Positions 34,714 through 44,017 of a stretch of 64,000 nt of DNA are shown here, piece after piece. The translations under genes were made by a program, and so were the position numbers. The notes under the pieces are model-generated. The model saw only the letters and a list, made by a program, of their open reading frames with translations. It was not told the origin of the DNA and did not search any database. The DNA comes from an uncultured Clostridia bacterium (GTDB taxonomy: Bacteria > Bacillota > Clostridia > UMGS1810), in contig CAKSTL010000005.1 of assembly GCA_934500875.1 (NCBI GenBank), positions 62,001-126,000 on the forward strand, given 5' to 3'. Within the stretch, counting starts at the first letter, position 1. The number at the start of each line of letters is the position of its first letter.

Positions 34714-35610
34714 ATGGATTTTAATAATCTTGATTATGAAAAAATGACAAAGCACTTGTCAAATCTTGTGAAAAAATACCCGTTTGCAGGCGTGTTTTCG
34801 TGCGGAAAATCGGTTTTGGGACGGGATATTCTGTGCATAAGACTGGGCAAGGGAAAAAGAAAAATCTTTTTAAACGGGGCGCACCATTCGCTTGAGTGGA
34901 TAACATCATCGCTGCTTTTAAGCTATGCGCTCGATTATGCCGCAGCGCTCAGGGACGAAACGGAAATCTGCGGCTGCGACATTTTGAAAATCTATGAAAG
35001 CGCAACCTTTTTTATTATGCCAATGGTAAATCCCGACGGGGTTGATTTTGTGATAAACGGCATAAAAAAGGAAAATCCTTCGTATCAGCTTGTGAGGGAC
35101 GCTCTTTGCGGCAAAAATGTTAAAAAATACTGGCAGGCAAACGCAAACGGCGTTGACCTTAATCACAATTACGACGCAATGTTTGACGAAGGTAAAAAAA
35201 TGGAGCGGAAAATGGGGATATCGGGTGCAAATTACACAAGATATTCGGGAGAAAAACCGTTTTCCGAGCCTGAAACACAGGCGGTGAAATCGCTCTTTGA
35301 GAAAGAAAAATTCGATATTTCGGTCGCCTTCCATTCGCAGGGCGAAGAAATTTATTACGACTTTGCAAAAAAATCAAAATATAAGCATATCGCCAATCTT
35401 CTGGCAAAAAGCTCGGGATATACCGTTGCCGAAACGGACGGAATTGCCTCTGTAACGGGGTTTAAAGACTGGGTTGTGGATAAATTCGGCAAGCCGTCGT
35501 TCACGGTGGAGGTCGGAAGCGGTCAGAATCCGCTGCCGTATTCTCAGTTTGAAAAAATACGAAAGGATAACTATGCGCTCATAACCGAGTGCGCATTTTT
35601 GCGACTATGA
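34714..35610 (+). CDS. M14-family zinc carboxypeptidase
   Basis: 298 residues. The zinc ligands are His and Glu of GAHHSLEWITSS (near 55-60) and His in AFHSQGEE (about 209); the catalytic Glu is probably that of FTVEVGSGQNP near 270. MVNPDGVDF and VDLNHNYDA are also typical. The nearest match in memory is the gamma-D-glutamyl-L-diamino-acid peptidase group that trims wall peptides. No signal peptide is visible, so it would act in the cytoplasm, perhaps in muropeptide recycling or in the sporulating cell. It overlaps apbE by 4 bp. Confidence 0.87.
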   Translation: MDFNNLDYEKMTKHLSNLVKKYPFAGVFSCGKSVLGRDILCIRLGKGKRKIFLNGAHHSLEWITSSLLLSYALDYAAALRDETEICGCDILKIYESATFFIMPMVNPDGVDFVINGIKKENPSYQLVRDALCGKNVKKYWQANANGVDLNHNYDAMFDEGKKMERKMGISGANYTRYSGEKPFSEPETQAVKSLFEKEKFDISVAFHSQGEEIYYDFAKKSKYKHIANLLAKSSGYTVAETDGIASVTGFKDWVVDKFGKPSFTVEVGSGQNPLPYSQFEKIRKDNYALITECAFLRL

Positions 35611-36590
35611 AAAAAAAGCTTCTTATCGTCTGCATATTTTTTGCACTTCTCGCTCTTGTATCCGGCATAACTTTTATGTATTCGTACGAAAAAACCGAGT
35701 TTTTGCTCAATACATACGTTACGCTGAGCATTAAGGGGTTCGGCTCAAAAAAAGCGGCGGACGAGTGCTTTGAAAAGATAAGAAGTTTTGAGAAAAAATG
35801 CAGTGTTTATATAGAAAACAGCGACATTTCAAATCTTAACAAAAGCGGCGGAAAGACTCTTGACAATGAGGAGGCAGACCTTATAAAAAGAGCCTGCGAA
35901 TATTCAAAAATCACAGACGGAGCGTTTGACATAACCGTAAAACCGCTGACGGATTTGTGGAATATCAAAAATTTTACACGTGTTCCGTCTGATGATGAAA
36001 TTTTAAAAACAATGCCGAAAATCGGGTATGAAAACATCAAAATTTCGGATAGTTTTGTGCGGCTCGAAAACGGTGCGCAGATAGATTTCGGCGGCATTGC
36101 AAAGGGATATCTTGCAGACAGGTGCGCCGAAATTATGCAAAAATACCGCATAGAAAGCGCAGTTTTGGATTTGGGCGGAAATATTTATGCCGTCGGCAAA
36201 AAGGATATCAAAATCGGTCTGCAAAATCCAAACGGCGCAAGAGGCGAATATTTCGGCTACATAGAGGGAAATAATATATCGGTCACAACAAGCGGCGGCT
36301 ATGAGCGGTTTGCCGAATTTAACGGAAAAAAATATCATCACATTATAAGTCCGTTTGACGGGAAATGCGCCGAAAGCGGCGTTATAAGCGCAACGGTGTG
36401 CGGCAAAAACAGCGAGGAATGTGACGCTCTGGCAACGGCAATCTGCGTTCTGGGTACGGACAAGGGTCTTGAAATCATAAATTTGCAAAAGGGCGCCGAG
36501 TGTGTTATCGTGGACGAAAATAACCGTGTTTACACTTCGGACGGTATAAATTTTAAAATTACGAATGACGATTTTGTAAGGGGAAACTGA
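35607..36590 (+). CDS. apbE: FAD:protein FMN transferase
   Basis: 327 residues. ApbE attaches FMN covalently to Thr or Ser of exported or membrane flavoproteins (such as RnfG and NqrC). An N-terminal membrane segment (about 4-24) without lipobox Cys is followed by the ApbE domain with FDITVKPLTDLW, IDFGGIAKGYLADRC, LDLGGNIYAVG, and the HHIISPFDGKCAESG region. The start is ATG 35607, whose ATGA overlaps the stop of the M14 gene; an earlier in-frame ATG lies within that gene. No Rnf genes are in the window. Confidence 0.93.
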   Translation: MKKKLLIVCIFFALLALVSGITFMYSYEKTEFLLNTYVTLSIKGFGSKKAADECFEKIRSFEKKCSVYIENSDISNLNKSGGKTLDNEEADLIKRACEYSKITDGAFDITVKPLTDLWNIKNFTRVPSDDEILKTMPKIGYENIKISDSFVRLENGAQIDFGGIAKGYLADRCAEIMQKYRIESAVLDLGGNIYAVGKKDIKIGLQNPNGARGEYFGYIEGNNISVTTSGGYERFAEFNGKKYHHIISPFDGKCAESGVISATVCGKNSEECDALATAICVLGTDKGLEIINLQKGAECVIVDENNRVYTSDGINFKITNDDFVRGN

Positions 36591-36591
36591 T

Positions 36592-37497
36592 ATGGAAAAA
36601 TATGATGTTGTAATAATAGGCGCAGGCCCGGCAGGGCTTAATGCGGCGCTGTATTCCGCACGTGCAGGGCTTAAAACCCTTGTTCTGGAACGTCTTTTTG
36701 CGGGCGGACAGGCAGCCACCACAAGCGAGGTTGATAATTTTATCGGCACCGGTAAAATAGGCGGCGCTGCGCTTTGCATGCAAATGGAAAAACAGGCAAA
36801 ATCATTCGGCGCAGAGGTGAAATATGAGGACGTTTTAAGCCTTGATACGTCCGAAAAAAAGATTGTCACAAAAAAGAATACCTACCTTGCAAGAGCGGTG
36901 ATTATCGCAACAGGTGCAAGTCCGAGAAAAATAGGCGTAGACGGCGAAGAAAAGTTTCGCGGAAGGGGCGTTTCGTACTGCGCAACGTGCGACGGCGGAT
37001 TTTTTAAAGACAAAACGGCGTGTGTGCTCGGCGGCGGCGACACGGCGGCAGAGGACGCACTTTATCTTTCAAATATCTGCAAAAAAGTGTATGTAATTCA
37101 CCGTCGGGATAAATTCAGAGCGGCGGCAAAAACCGTCGAAAAGCTTTATAATAACAGCAAAATTGAAATTGTTTTGAATACCGTTGCCGAAAAAATAAAC
37201 GGCGGCGATTTTGTAAATTCCGTCAGCGTAAAAAACGTTGCAAGCGGCGAAAAAAGAGAAATTTCAACCGACGCAGTGTTTGTTGCCGCAGGAAACATTC
37301 CGTCAAATGCGCTCTTTAAGGGAATGATAAAAACCGACGAGAACGGATATATAATAGTAGATAAAAATATGCGCACCGATAAAGAGAATATCTATGCGGC
37401 GGGCGACGTGTGCCAAAAGCCCTTGCGGCAGATAATTACAGCGTGTGCGGACGGTGCGGTGGCGGCTTCTTCGGCGGCGGAGGACATTATGGAGTAA
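36592..37497 (+). CDS. trxB: Thioredoxin-disulfide reductase
   Basis: 301 residues, FAD/NADPH enzyme. FAD motif IIGAGPAGLNAAL (8-20), redox pair SYCATCDGG (Cys130, Cys133), NADPH motif LGGGDTAAEDA, C-terminal YAAGDVCQKPLRQI. It starts one base after the apbE stop. No thioredoxin gene adjoins it. Confidence 0.96.
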   Translation: MEKYDVVIIGAGPAGLNAALYSARAGLKTLVLERLFAGGQAATTSEVDNFIGTGKIGGAALCMQMEKQAKSFGAEVKYEDVLSLDTSEKKIVTKKNTYLARAVIIATGASPRKIGVDGEEKFRGRGVSYCATCDGGFFKDKTACVLGGGDTAAEDALYLSNICKKVYVIHRRDKFRAAAKTVEKLYNNSKIEIVLNTVAEKINGGDFVNSVSVKNVASGEKREISTDAVFVAAGNIPSNALFKGMIKTDENGYIIVDKNMRTDKENIYAAGDVCQKPLRQIITACADGAVAASSAAEDIME

Positions 37498-37562
37498 ATG
37501 CACAAAAAGCAGTGCTTTATTTGTATAAACTCACGAAAAAACAAAATTATTTAAATTTGCTA

Positions 37563-37591
37563 TTGAAAAATTTTAGCGTTGGCTTTATAAT
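37563..37591 (+). promoter_or_regulatory. Strong promoter of the surface-protein block
   Basis: TTGAAA (37563-37568), 17-bp spacer, TATAAT (37586-37591). It leaves a leader of about 135 nt before the gene at 37732. Confidence 0.85.
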
Positions 37592-37731
37592 AAACTTGTA
37601 TAATTGGAAAAATGGCTTTAAATCCTTATAAGGCTGTTTTGCAAAAAGGAGGGATTTGGAAAAATCATTTCTTTGCAAGGTCATTTATACGAAACGTTTT
37701 TTAAAATTAAAAAAGGAGATGGAGAAAGATT

Positions 37732-38805
37732 ATGAAAAACATTTTCAAAAGAGCTTTGGCTCTCACAATGACAACGGCTTTGTTCGCTGTTTCCGCTTTT
37801 GCAGCACCTGCACCTGTATACAACAGTGTATCTTATGATAAGACGACAGGTGAGCTTAAAGCAACGGTTTCGGGCTATGAACAGGGCAAGGACGCAACAA
37901 TTCTTATTCTTAGAAAAGGTGTGGCACCCGCAACCGCAGGCAGTGATGATATTATTTATATCGATCAGATTGACGGCAAAGACATTGCCGCAGACGGTAC
38001 ATACACATTTACCGCTCCCATTAAAGAAAGAGCGGCTGAAAAATCCGCTGCAGAAGTTAACCTTTATGTGGGCGGCGAAAACGTTACTGCGGCTAAGGTT
38101 TATACAAAAGCAGGCGACACAGGCGCAACCGATATCAACCTTTCGGACGGCGGCGATACACCCGAAGTTTCGTATGATGCATCTGTTCCGACAGGTACAT
38201 ATAAAACAATTGATGAAGCAATCGCTGTATTGGTTGTAACAAAGACAGAAGGCGCTACAACTACAACCCTTACTTCTTCCGACTACACGGTTGAAAAAGT
38301 GCAGGATGCAACAGATGCAAATAAGTATACTCTTATAATTAAAATCGGCGGCGCAGAAGTTGCAAGAACAACTGCTACTGTTACTCCCGATACACCGACT
38401 CCGGGTACGGCAACAGGCATTAAGGGCGAAGTAAAATACGCTTTGAGTTCAGGCGACAAAGTTGCTCCTTATGCATTGGTATTGGTAACAAAGACGAACA
38501 GTGCGGATATTGTTAAAACAGCTGTAACAGGCGCTGACGGTAAGTTTGAAATTGAAGGGCTTGACGCAGGCGATTACAGAGTGATTGTTAGATGGGTTCT
38601 CTTGCGTCCGGCTAGAGTAACAAACTATCCGAATGCTGTAACTACAGTGACAGTAACAGAAGGAAATATGACAACGGCTGAAACAGACAGCAAAGGCTAC
38701 ATCCGCATAAGATCTGTGCTTACCGGTGATACGAACGAGGACGGTAAGGTTGATGGTACTGACTATTCAAACGTTGTAAATAATTACGGTAAGTCTGTAA
38801 ACTAA
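37732..38805 (+). CDS. Secreted protein with shared surface domain, regulatory-like beta domain and C-terminal dockerin-like loop
   Basis: 357 residues. Signal peptide 1-24 (ending VSAFA). Residues ~25-130 are a beta domain of unknown type. About 143-220 is a domain similar to part of the protein at 1-933 (VSYDASV..., YKTIDEAIAVLVVTK, TLTSSDYTV). About 225-325 is a carboxypeptidase-regulatory/CnaB-like fold (ADGKFEIEGLDAGDYRVIV). The last 28 residues hold one dockerin-type calcium loop, GDTNEDGKVDGTDYSNVV, with Asp/Asn at positions 1, 3, 5, 9 and 12. Only half of a normal dockerin pair is present. AAAGGAGATGG precedes the ATG. No catalytic domain; its role is probably structural or as an adaptor. 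Confidence 0.85.
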   Translation: MKNIFKRALALTMTTALFAVSAFAAPAPVYNSVSYDKTTGELKATVSGYEQGKDATILILRKGVAPATAGSDDIIYIDQIDGKDIAADGTYTFTAPIKERAAEKSAAEVNLYVGGENVTAAKVYTKAGDTGATDINLSDGGDTPEVSYDASVPTGTYKTIDEAIAVLVVTKTEGATTTTLTSSDYTVEKVQDATDANKYTLIIKIGGAEVARTTATVTPDTPTPGTATGIKGEVKYALSSGDKVAPYALVLVTKTNSADIVKTAVTGADGKFEIEGLDAGDYRVIVRWVLLRPARVTNYPNAVTTVTVTEGNMTTAETDSKGYIRIRSVLTGDTNEDGKVDGTDYSNVVNNYGKSVN

Positions 38806-38822
38806 TCTGTATAGAAAGCTAT

Positions 38823-38856
38823 GCAAATAAGATTGGGTTACCTCAATCTTATTTGC
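38823..38856 (+). repeat. Intercistronic hairpin without U-tract
   Basis: GCAAATAAGATTG pairs perfectly with CAATCTTATTTGC (13 bp). What follows (GGCTTTATT) is not a T-run, so it may be a weak terminator or an RNA-processing or stability stem between the two surface genes. Confidence 0.65.
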
Positions 38857-38900
38857 GGCTTTATTAATAACTAACAACACTATATAGGAGGAACCAGTTA

Positions 38901-41900
38901 ATGAAAAATTTTAACAAGATTATCAGTTTAATAACTGTAGCAGTTCTTGTTCTGTCAATGATGGCAGTTCCCGCATTTGCCGTTACTGCAGTTAACACTA
39001 TTCCCACATCACTCGGTGGAGAAAAAGTTGCTGTTACATATTATTCTGATGCAGCACTTTCAACCCCTATTACTTCGGCAAATAAGGGTGATGAAATTTA
39101 CGCAAAAGTAACACTTAATATTCCTACCGGTACGTTTTCAAAGCTTCAGGTAGCTCTCGCAGCTCAAAATGCTACAATTGAGCAGTCTTTGGATACTTTT
39201 ACTGCAAGTAAACCGGCAGAACTTTCAATATTTGAATATGCGGCAGTCGGCAACGAAATTTCTGCTGACAAAACAAGTGCAAAATTGTTTATCAGTAAGT
39301 CAACAGAAGGTCAGTTTGATTCGCCTAAAGACGCTTGGGCGGATTATGAACCTGATATGACAGGTCCGTGGTACAGCAATGTAGGAATTTATTCGTTTGA
39401 TGTTAATGCATACAAATTAACAGTTACCGGCGATACAGGTAAAGTTGCCTTTAGTCGTGTATCGGGCGGCGAAAACGTACTCGAAATCGGTGAGTTTGAC
39501 GTTGATAACTATACTACTGTACCTACTTCCTTCACTGTTGAAGATGCAGGTGTTACAATCGGTGGAAGTGAACCTGCAAAGAAAAAGGTATCGTATTCTG
39601 CTGCATGGACAGACAGCAGCGTAACATATGACGAATCTTTGGATGATGAAGCTCTTAAGGCAGCAATAAAAGCAAACCTCACGGTTAAAAAGCTTGTTGA
39701 CGGCACACCTGAATCCACAAATCCGGTTTACGAAATTGTTATGGACAGAGCTGCTAAGACAATTAAAGTAACTATAACAGATACGTTGCTTGCAGACGAA
39801 GAACTTGCAGTCGGCGCAGAAAAAGCATTTAATCTTAACTTTGATTATACTGCTAAAACGGATACTTATACTCTTAAATCTATCAAATTCGGCGAAGAAG
39901 ATATCACAGGTAAAACCGAATTTGACGTAGATTACACAAATTATAAAACTCTCGGCGATGTCGCAAATGCTATCACTGTTACAATGCTTAAAAACGGCAC
40001 TGACGAAGTTCCGGCAGCGCTTGGCAGCGATTATGTTTTAAACTCTAAATTTGTTGAAAATGCAAATCGCTCAACACTTGAAATTAAATTTGAAGGCCTT
40101 GACGGTGCTATCAGCAGACTTAAAAACGAAGCTGCAAAGACATTTGTTGCTAACTGGAAAAATACAGAAATTGTTTGGTCGAATGTCAAAGTTAATGTCC
40201 CCGACCCGTTCTCATTTGCCAAGAGTACAGTTTCGGAAAAGGTTATTAAAGACTCTATAACTGTTACAGGCGACAGAAAAGACGGCTTTAAAGACGTTGA
40301 AGAAGGCATTAAACTTACAGAGGGAGTACACTATACAGTTACGGTTCCCGCAGATTTGAAAAACGGCGACGAGATTATCATTAAATTTAATGACGCTGTT
40401 GACAACCTTAGCACGGTAACTGATGTTACCAGATTTATTGAGATAACCGAAGACGAAATTACCTGGTCTGGTTATGAGGCTTCGTTTAAGGACGTAACAA
40501 CATTTACAGGTAAAGAAACAGACGATTATATTAAGGGCAATGTTGTTGTTAAAGCGTTAAGAAGTGTGAACGGCACTCCCGACAGTGAAAAAACAGCGAT
40601 TTCGGGTTATGATGTTGCAATCACAAGAGCAGAGGGCGAAAACGCTTCAAAAGCTGTAATCACCTTCGGTGACGGCGAACACAAAGACGCTGCAGTTGAC
40701 GATTTGACATTTACCGTTCAGCCGAATTACGATACGGTTGTTGCTGATATGCCCAAAACTTCGTTTGCCGAAGGCGCAACAGATGAAGAAATTTTGAATG
40801 CATTGAAAGTTACAGCTAAAAAATGGTTCTACGGTTCTGACAAACCGGAACTGGCAGAAACTGTAACACTTGAACGCGGTTCGGATTACACCGCAGTTCT
40901 TGAAGGCAACACAGTCAGAATTTCGGCTGCCGGTGCTGATTTTAATGAAGTTATCGGCAAGACATTTACTATTGTTAAAGGCGCAAAAGCTACGGCTGTT
41001 ATCGCATTTACAAATGCAACAGATAACAAAATCAACAAAGGCACAGCTTTGAAAGGTAAACTTTCTTTAGATACCACAGAAAATATTTACGGCGGTAAAA
41101 TTACACTTTCAACCACAAAAGGTGAATTTGATGAATTTACCATCAACAGCAATTGCGAGATCAAGAATGTAGATAAGACTGTTTCCGGTAAGTATACATT
41201 CGAGTTTACGAAAAAAGCCGGTGTGGCATCTGTAAGCGACATTGGTACATTCACAATTAACACTGATTCTATGAACAAAGATGACGAAATCAGGGTTGAG
41301 GTTGAGTCTGTTGCTCTTGACACTGTAGGCGGAGGCGATTTTGTTGACGTTCCTTCGGCTAAGGGTGATGCGAAAACCGCTACCGTTACGGAAACAGCTC
41401 CTGCTCCGACAGAAGCTAAGCTTCCCGACGCTTCGTTTGATATCAAAACTCTCGGCGCATTAAATTCTGTTATTGACAGATTTAAAGACGCTGTTACACT
41501 TGTAAACACAACAGATTCTTCGGTTGTTGCAGATGCTGCCGCTCTTAAGGCTGCTATCACAATTGACGAAACAGACCTTAATAACAAGAAACTTGTTATC
41601 AAGGATTTGACAGTTCCGGCTTTGAGCACAACAGCTTATACTTATGAGCTTGCTGTTGCAGTTCCGGGTTACACAAAAGCTAAAGTTACATTCACAGTAA
41701 CATACAACGAAACAACTAACGATTATGATGTTACAGGCGGTACAGTCGGCGAAGGCGCAAAGAAAAACACAATCTATGCCGGCGACAACGATTCTGACAA
41801 CACAATCACAGCTACTTCGGTTACAGCTAACGACTATGCTAACCTCGTTGCAAAATTCGGCGAAGCTGTTACAGGAAACGAAGCATTTGATATCTACCAG

Positions 41901-42005
41901 AACGCAGAAACAACCATTGACCGTTACGACATTATGACTATGGTTTGGATGTTTGAAAACTATGGTATGAAACTTGTCAGCGAAGCAGGTATTATAGCTG
42001 ACTGA
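38901..42005 (+). CDS. Large secreted multi-domain surface protein with C-terminal dockerin-like module
   Basis: 1034 residues. Signal peptide 1-27 (ending VPAFA). The N-terminal ~200 residues form a beta-rich domain (GDEIYAKVTLNIPTG...). Then come four or five loosely repeated ~90-residue domains with a common pattern (a short hydrophobic opening, Y/F-K-T then D-x-x-x-A, V-x-x-x-K, and G-S-D-Y-x-V), like the domain at 37732. Residues 956-1034 look like a degenerate dockerin: loop GDNDSDNTI, then FDIYQNAETTIDRYDIMTM followed by a hydrophobic helix. No cysteine or enzyme motif seen. GGAGGAACC lies before the ATG. Probably a wall-associated structural protein. Confidence 0.85.
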   Translation: MKNFNKIISLITVAVLVLSMMAVPAFAVTAVNTIPTSLGGEKVAVTYYSDAALSTPITSANKGDEIYAKVTLNIPTGTFSKLQVALAAQNATIEQSLDTFTASKPAELSIFEYAAVGNEISADKTSAKLFISKSTEGQFDSPKDAWADYEPDMTGPWYSNVGIYSFDVNAYKLTVTGDTGKVAFSRVSGGENVLEIGEFDVDNYTTVPTSFTVEDAGVTIGGSEPAKKKVSYSAAWTDSSVTYDESLDDEALKAAIKANLTVKKLVDGTPESTNPVYEIVMDRAAKTIKVTITDTLLADEELAVGAEKAFNLNFDYTAKTDTYTLKSIKFGEEDITGKTEFDVDYTNYKTLGDVANAITVTMLKNGTDEVPAALGSDYVLNSKFVENANRSTLEIKFEGLDGAISRLKNEAAKTFVANWKNTEIVWSNVKVNVPDPFSFAKSTVSEKVIKDSITVTGDRKDGFKDVEEGIKLTEGVHYTVTVPADLKNGDEIIIKFNDAVDNLSTVTDVTRFIEITEDEITWSGYEASFKDVTTFTGKETDDYIKGNVVVKALRSVNGTPDSEKTAISGYDVAITRAEGENASKAVITFGDGEHKDAAVDDLTFTVQPNYDTVVADMPKTSFAEGATDEEILNALKVTAKKWFYGSDKPELAETVTLERGSDYTAVLEGNTVRISAAGADFNEVIGKTFTIVKGAKATAVIAFTNATDNKINKGTALKGKLSLDTTENIYGGKITLSTTKGEFDEFTINSNCEIKNVDKTVSGKYTFEFTKKAGVASVSDIGTFTINTDSMNKDDEIRVEVESVALDTVGGGDFVDVPSAKGDAKTATVTETAPAPTEAKLPDASFDIKTLGALNSVIDRFKDAVTLVNTTDSSVVADAAALKAAITIDETDLNNKKLVIKDLTVPALSTTAYTYELAVAVPGYTKAKVTFTVTYNETTNDYDVTGGTVGEGAKKNTIYAGDNDSDNTITATSVTANDYANLVAKFGEAVTGNEAFDIYQNAETTIDRYDIMTMVWMFENYGMKLVSEAGIIAD

Positions 42006-42042
42006 TATCATTAAAGTGTAAGTAAAAAACAGTTTTTCTCAC

Positions 42043-42068
42043 AGCGAGAGCGGAAAACCGTTCTCGCT
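42043..42068 (+). repeat. Intercistronic hairpin without U-tract
   Basis: AGCGAGAGCGG pairs with CCGTTCTCGCT (one G-U) around an AAAA loop; no T-run follows. It sits between two surface genes, like the stem at 38823. Confidence 0.65.
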
Positions 42069-42077
42069 TGAGGACTA

Positions 42078-42105
42078 TTTAAACGATTAAAAATGTGAAT
42101 ACAAT
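42078..42105 (+). promoter_or_regulatory. Promoter candidate for the SLH protein gene
   Basis: TTTAAA, 16-bp spacer, TACAAT, 15 bp before the start of the gene at 42121; the -35 is imperfect. Confidence 0.4.
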
Positions 42106-42120
42106 AGCGAGGATATACAT

Positions 42121-43626
42121 ATGAAAAATTTTAAAAAGCATATATCATTGGTTTTGGCACTTGCAATGCTTATATCGGTTATCTCGGTAAGCGCTTTTGC
42201 TGCCAATCCTTATTCGGAGTATACCCCATTGACGGGAACAATTTCGCTTGAGGACAATACAATCAAAATCAGAAAAGACGATACCTTTAAGGTTTATGTT
42301 TCGGCAAACCTTGACGATATTTCAAAAGACAGAGTTACGGCGTTCCATATTTTGGGAACTGTTTCCGATAATCTTGAAATTGTAGGTTCGGGTTTCGCCG
42401 CTGATGAAGATTTGACAAAACTTCCCGCCGGCGGAGATATTGACGGAATAAACTATGAAAAAATGATTCATAACAGCAAAACTTCGGATAAAACAATAGA
42501 TTTTACCGCTGTTGTTATGAAAAATGCAGAAGGCAAAGCAATTGAAAAAGACGCCGACGGCAAAGCAGCCCTTATCTGGCTTGAGCTTAAGGCCGTAGGA
42601 ACGGGCGTTCTTTCGGTTAACATTGCCGATTCGTATGTAAGAACAGCTTTTGAAGATAACGCCGCTGATAAGTTTTGTATGTCGGCAAGTTTTTCAAAGA
42701 GAACATACACAAGTGATGACGGCGACGGCAGACGTCCGACAGGAACAAGAGGAAATACCGGCAAGGCAGGTTCGATAGACAAGGTTACCGTTGACAAGAT
42801 TGACGGCGCCGAGGTTTCAATCGACCAGGATAACAAAAAAGTTACAATCACGCTTCCCGAAGGCGCAAACCTTACGGATTTGGTTCTTAGCATAGGCTAT
42901 ACAGGAAGCACAATTTCCTATAAAAAGGGCGATACAATCGACCTTACCGAGCCTAAAGAAATCACCGTAAAAGGCACCGACGGCAAGACTGTTACTTATA
43001 CGGTTGAGGCAAAGATTAAAACAACCGAGTCGACTCCGAGTGACGACGGCAGCGAATACAGTGACGTTGAAAAGTCGAGATGGTCTTACGATATGATTGA
43101 CGCCATGATTAAATCCGGACTTGTTGACGGATACGGCAAGGACGAGGCAGGCAAACTTATCGTTAAACCGACAGGTCTTATCACGAGAGAAGAGGCTGCT
43201 AAAATTTCTGTGACGGCATACGGCGTTGAAATTGATAATTCGGCTGTTGCTCCGTTTGCAGACGCTGATGCAATCTCCGATTGGGCACGTCCCTATGTTG
43301 CGGCAGGCGCAAACCATCCGAACAGAATGGTAAGAGGCTACGCTGATGACAACACGTTCCGTGGCAAGAGAAACGTTACGAGAGAAGAGCTTGTAACTAT
43401 GATTATCAATACGTTCGGTTTCGGTGCAGACGCTGATGCTAAACTTTCGTATGCAGACAATGACGAAATTACCTGGTCCGCAGGCTATATTTCAAAGGCT
43501 GTAAGCCTCGGCGTAGTTCTCGGATATGAGGATAACACATTTAAACCGTCGCAGTATGTGACAAGAGAAGAAGCGTTCACAATGTTTGAGCGTGCTCTTA
43601 AAATTTACAGAAGTCTTACTGCGTAA
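42121..43626 (+). CDS. SLH-anchored surface protein with cohesin-like N-terminal domain (paralogue 1)
   Basis: 501 residues. Signal peptide 1-27. Residues ~30-195 form a beta domain (DTFKVYVSANLDD, TAFHILGTVSDNLEIVG, AALIWLELKAVGTG) that by its strand pattern resembles a cohesin; this is an inference, not a motif match. About 220-305 is a small cadherin-like or DUF5018-like beta domain (EITVKGTDGKTVTYTVEAK). From about 315 three SLH repeats follow (ITREEAAKISVTAYGV, GYADDNTF...VTREELVTM, LGYEDNTFKPSQYVTREE), which bind pyruvylated wall polymer. It shares N- and C-terminal parts with the protein at 44018. Confidence 0.87.
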   Translation: MKNFKKHISLVLALAMLISVISVSAFAANPYSEYTPLTGTISLEDNTIKIRKDDTFKVYVSANLDDISKDRVTAFHILGTVSDNLEIVGSGFAADEDLTKLPAGGDIDGINYEKMIHNSKTSDKTIDFTAVVMKNAEGKAIEKDADGKAALIWLELKAVGTGVLSVNIADSYVRTAFEDNAADKFCMSASFSKRTYTSDDGDGRRPTGTRGNTGKAGSIDKVTVDKIDGAEVSIDQDNKKVTITLPEGANLTDLVLSIGYTGSTISYKKGDTIDLTEPKEITVKGTDGKTVTYTVEAKIKTTESTPSDDGSEYSDVEKSRWSYDMIDAMIKSGLVDGYGKDEAGKLIVKPTGLITREEAAKISVTAYGVEIDNSAVAPFADADAISDWARPYVAAGANHPNRMVRGYADDNTFRGKRNVTREELVTMIINTFGFGADADAKLSYADNDEITWSAGYISKAVSLGVVLGYEDNTFKPSQYVTREEAFTMFERALKIYRSLTA

Positions 43627-43657
43627 ATTTAAGTCTGACAGTACAAAGACCCGCTAA

Positions 43658-43938
43658 AGCCACTTCCCGATAAGTAAGCATTGCCTTAAAAACATATTTT
43701 TTGCGCCTTTCTGCGTTAAAAAAACTCGCAATCCGTCAGGATTACTCGCTTTTTTGCCTTGAAATTCATCAAAAAATCTTGTTTTTAAGGTGCAAAGCAG
43801 TTTTGAATATCGGATTATTTTACGATTCAGACAAGAAATAAAATCTGCCATTATGCTTGCCGCATATGGCAGGTTTTTGACGTAGTATGAATTTAAAATA
43901 CGGTTTCAAAACCAATGCTTTCTTATCGAGAAGCGGCT
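43658..43938. mobile_element. MITE-like element, copy 2 (281 bp)
   Basis: Inverted ends: AGCCACTTCCCGATAAGTAA... on the left and, on the other strand at the right, AGCCGCTTCTCGATAAGAAA..., both running into GCATTG. The interior matches copy 1 (6897-7174) in opposite orientation: the GCGAGT/ACTCGC stem, the TGCAAAGCAGTTTTGAA segment, and the GACG(A/T)AGTAT segment. A hairpin (43840-43877) sits where copy 1 has a different one. A TA lies one base off the left end; the right flank has none. There is no ORF. It lies between the two SLH genes. Confidence 0.85.
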
Positions 43939-43942
43939 CAAG

Positions 43943-43966
43943 CTGCTCCTATTTAAGTAGGAGCAG
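43943..43966 (+). repeat. Short perfect inverted repeat before the second SLH gene
   Basis: CTGCTCCTA / TAGGAGCAG with a 6-nt loop, 4 bp after MITE copy 2. A T/G-rich stretch follows. It could be a terminator or a leftover of another element end. Confidence 0.5.
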
Positions 43967-44017
43967 TCGAGTGGGTTTTGTTTTTCTAAAGTAAAAATAT
44001 ACAACAGGAGCGATAAA

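Noticed and set aside
36003..36869. 288-codon minus-strand frame across apbE and trxB
   Set aside because: It is the complement of two well-identified genes and has no recognisable domain.
37656..37838. TTG-initiated 60-codon frame with a good GGAGGG site ahead of the dockerin-like gene
   Set aside because: It runs out of frame through the signal-peptide region of the 37732 gene and ends in Cys-rich nonsense; the leader GGAGGG is probably fortuitous, though translation there cannot be excluded.
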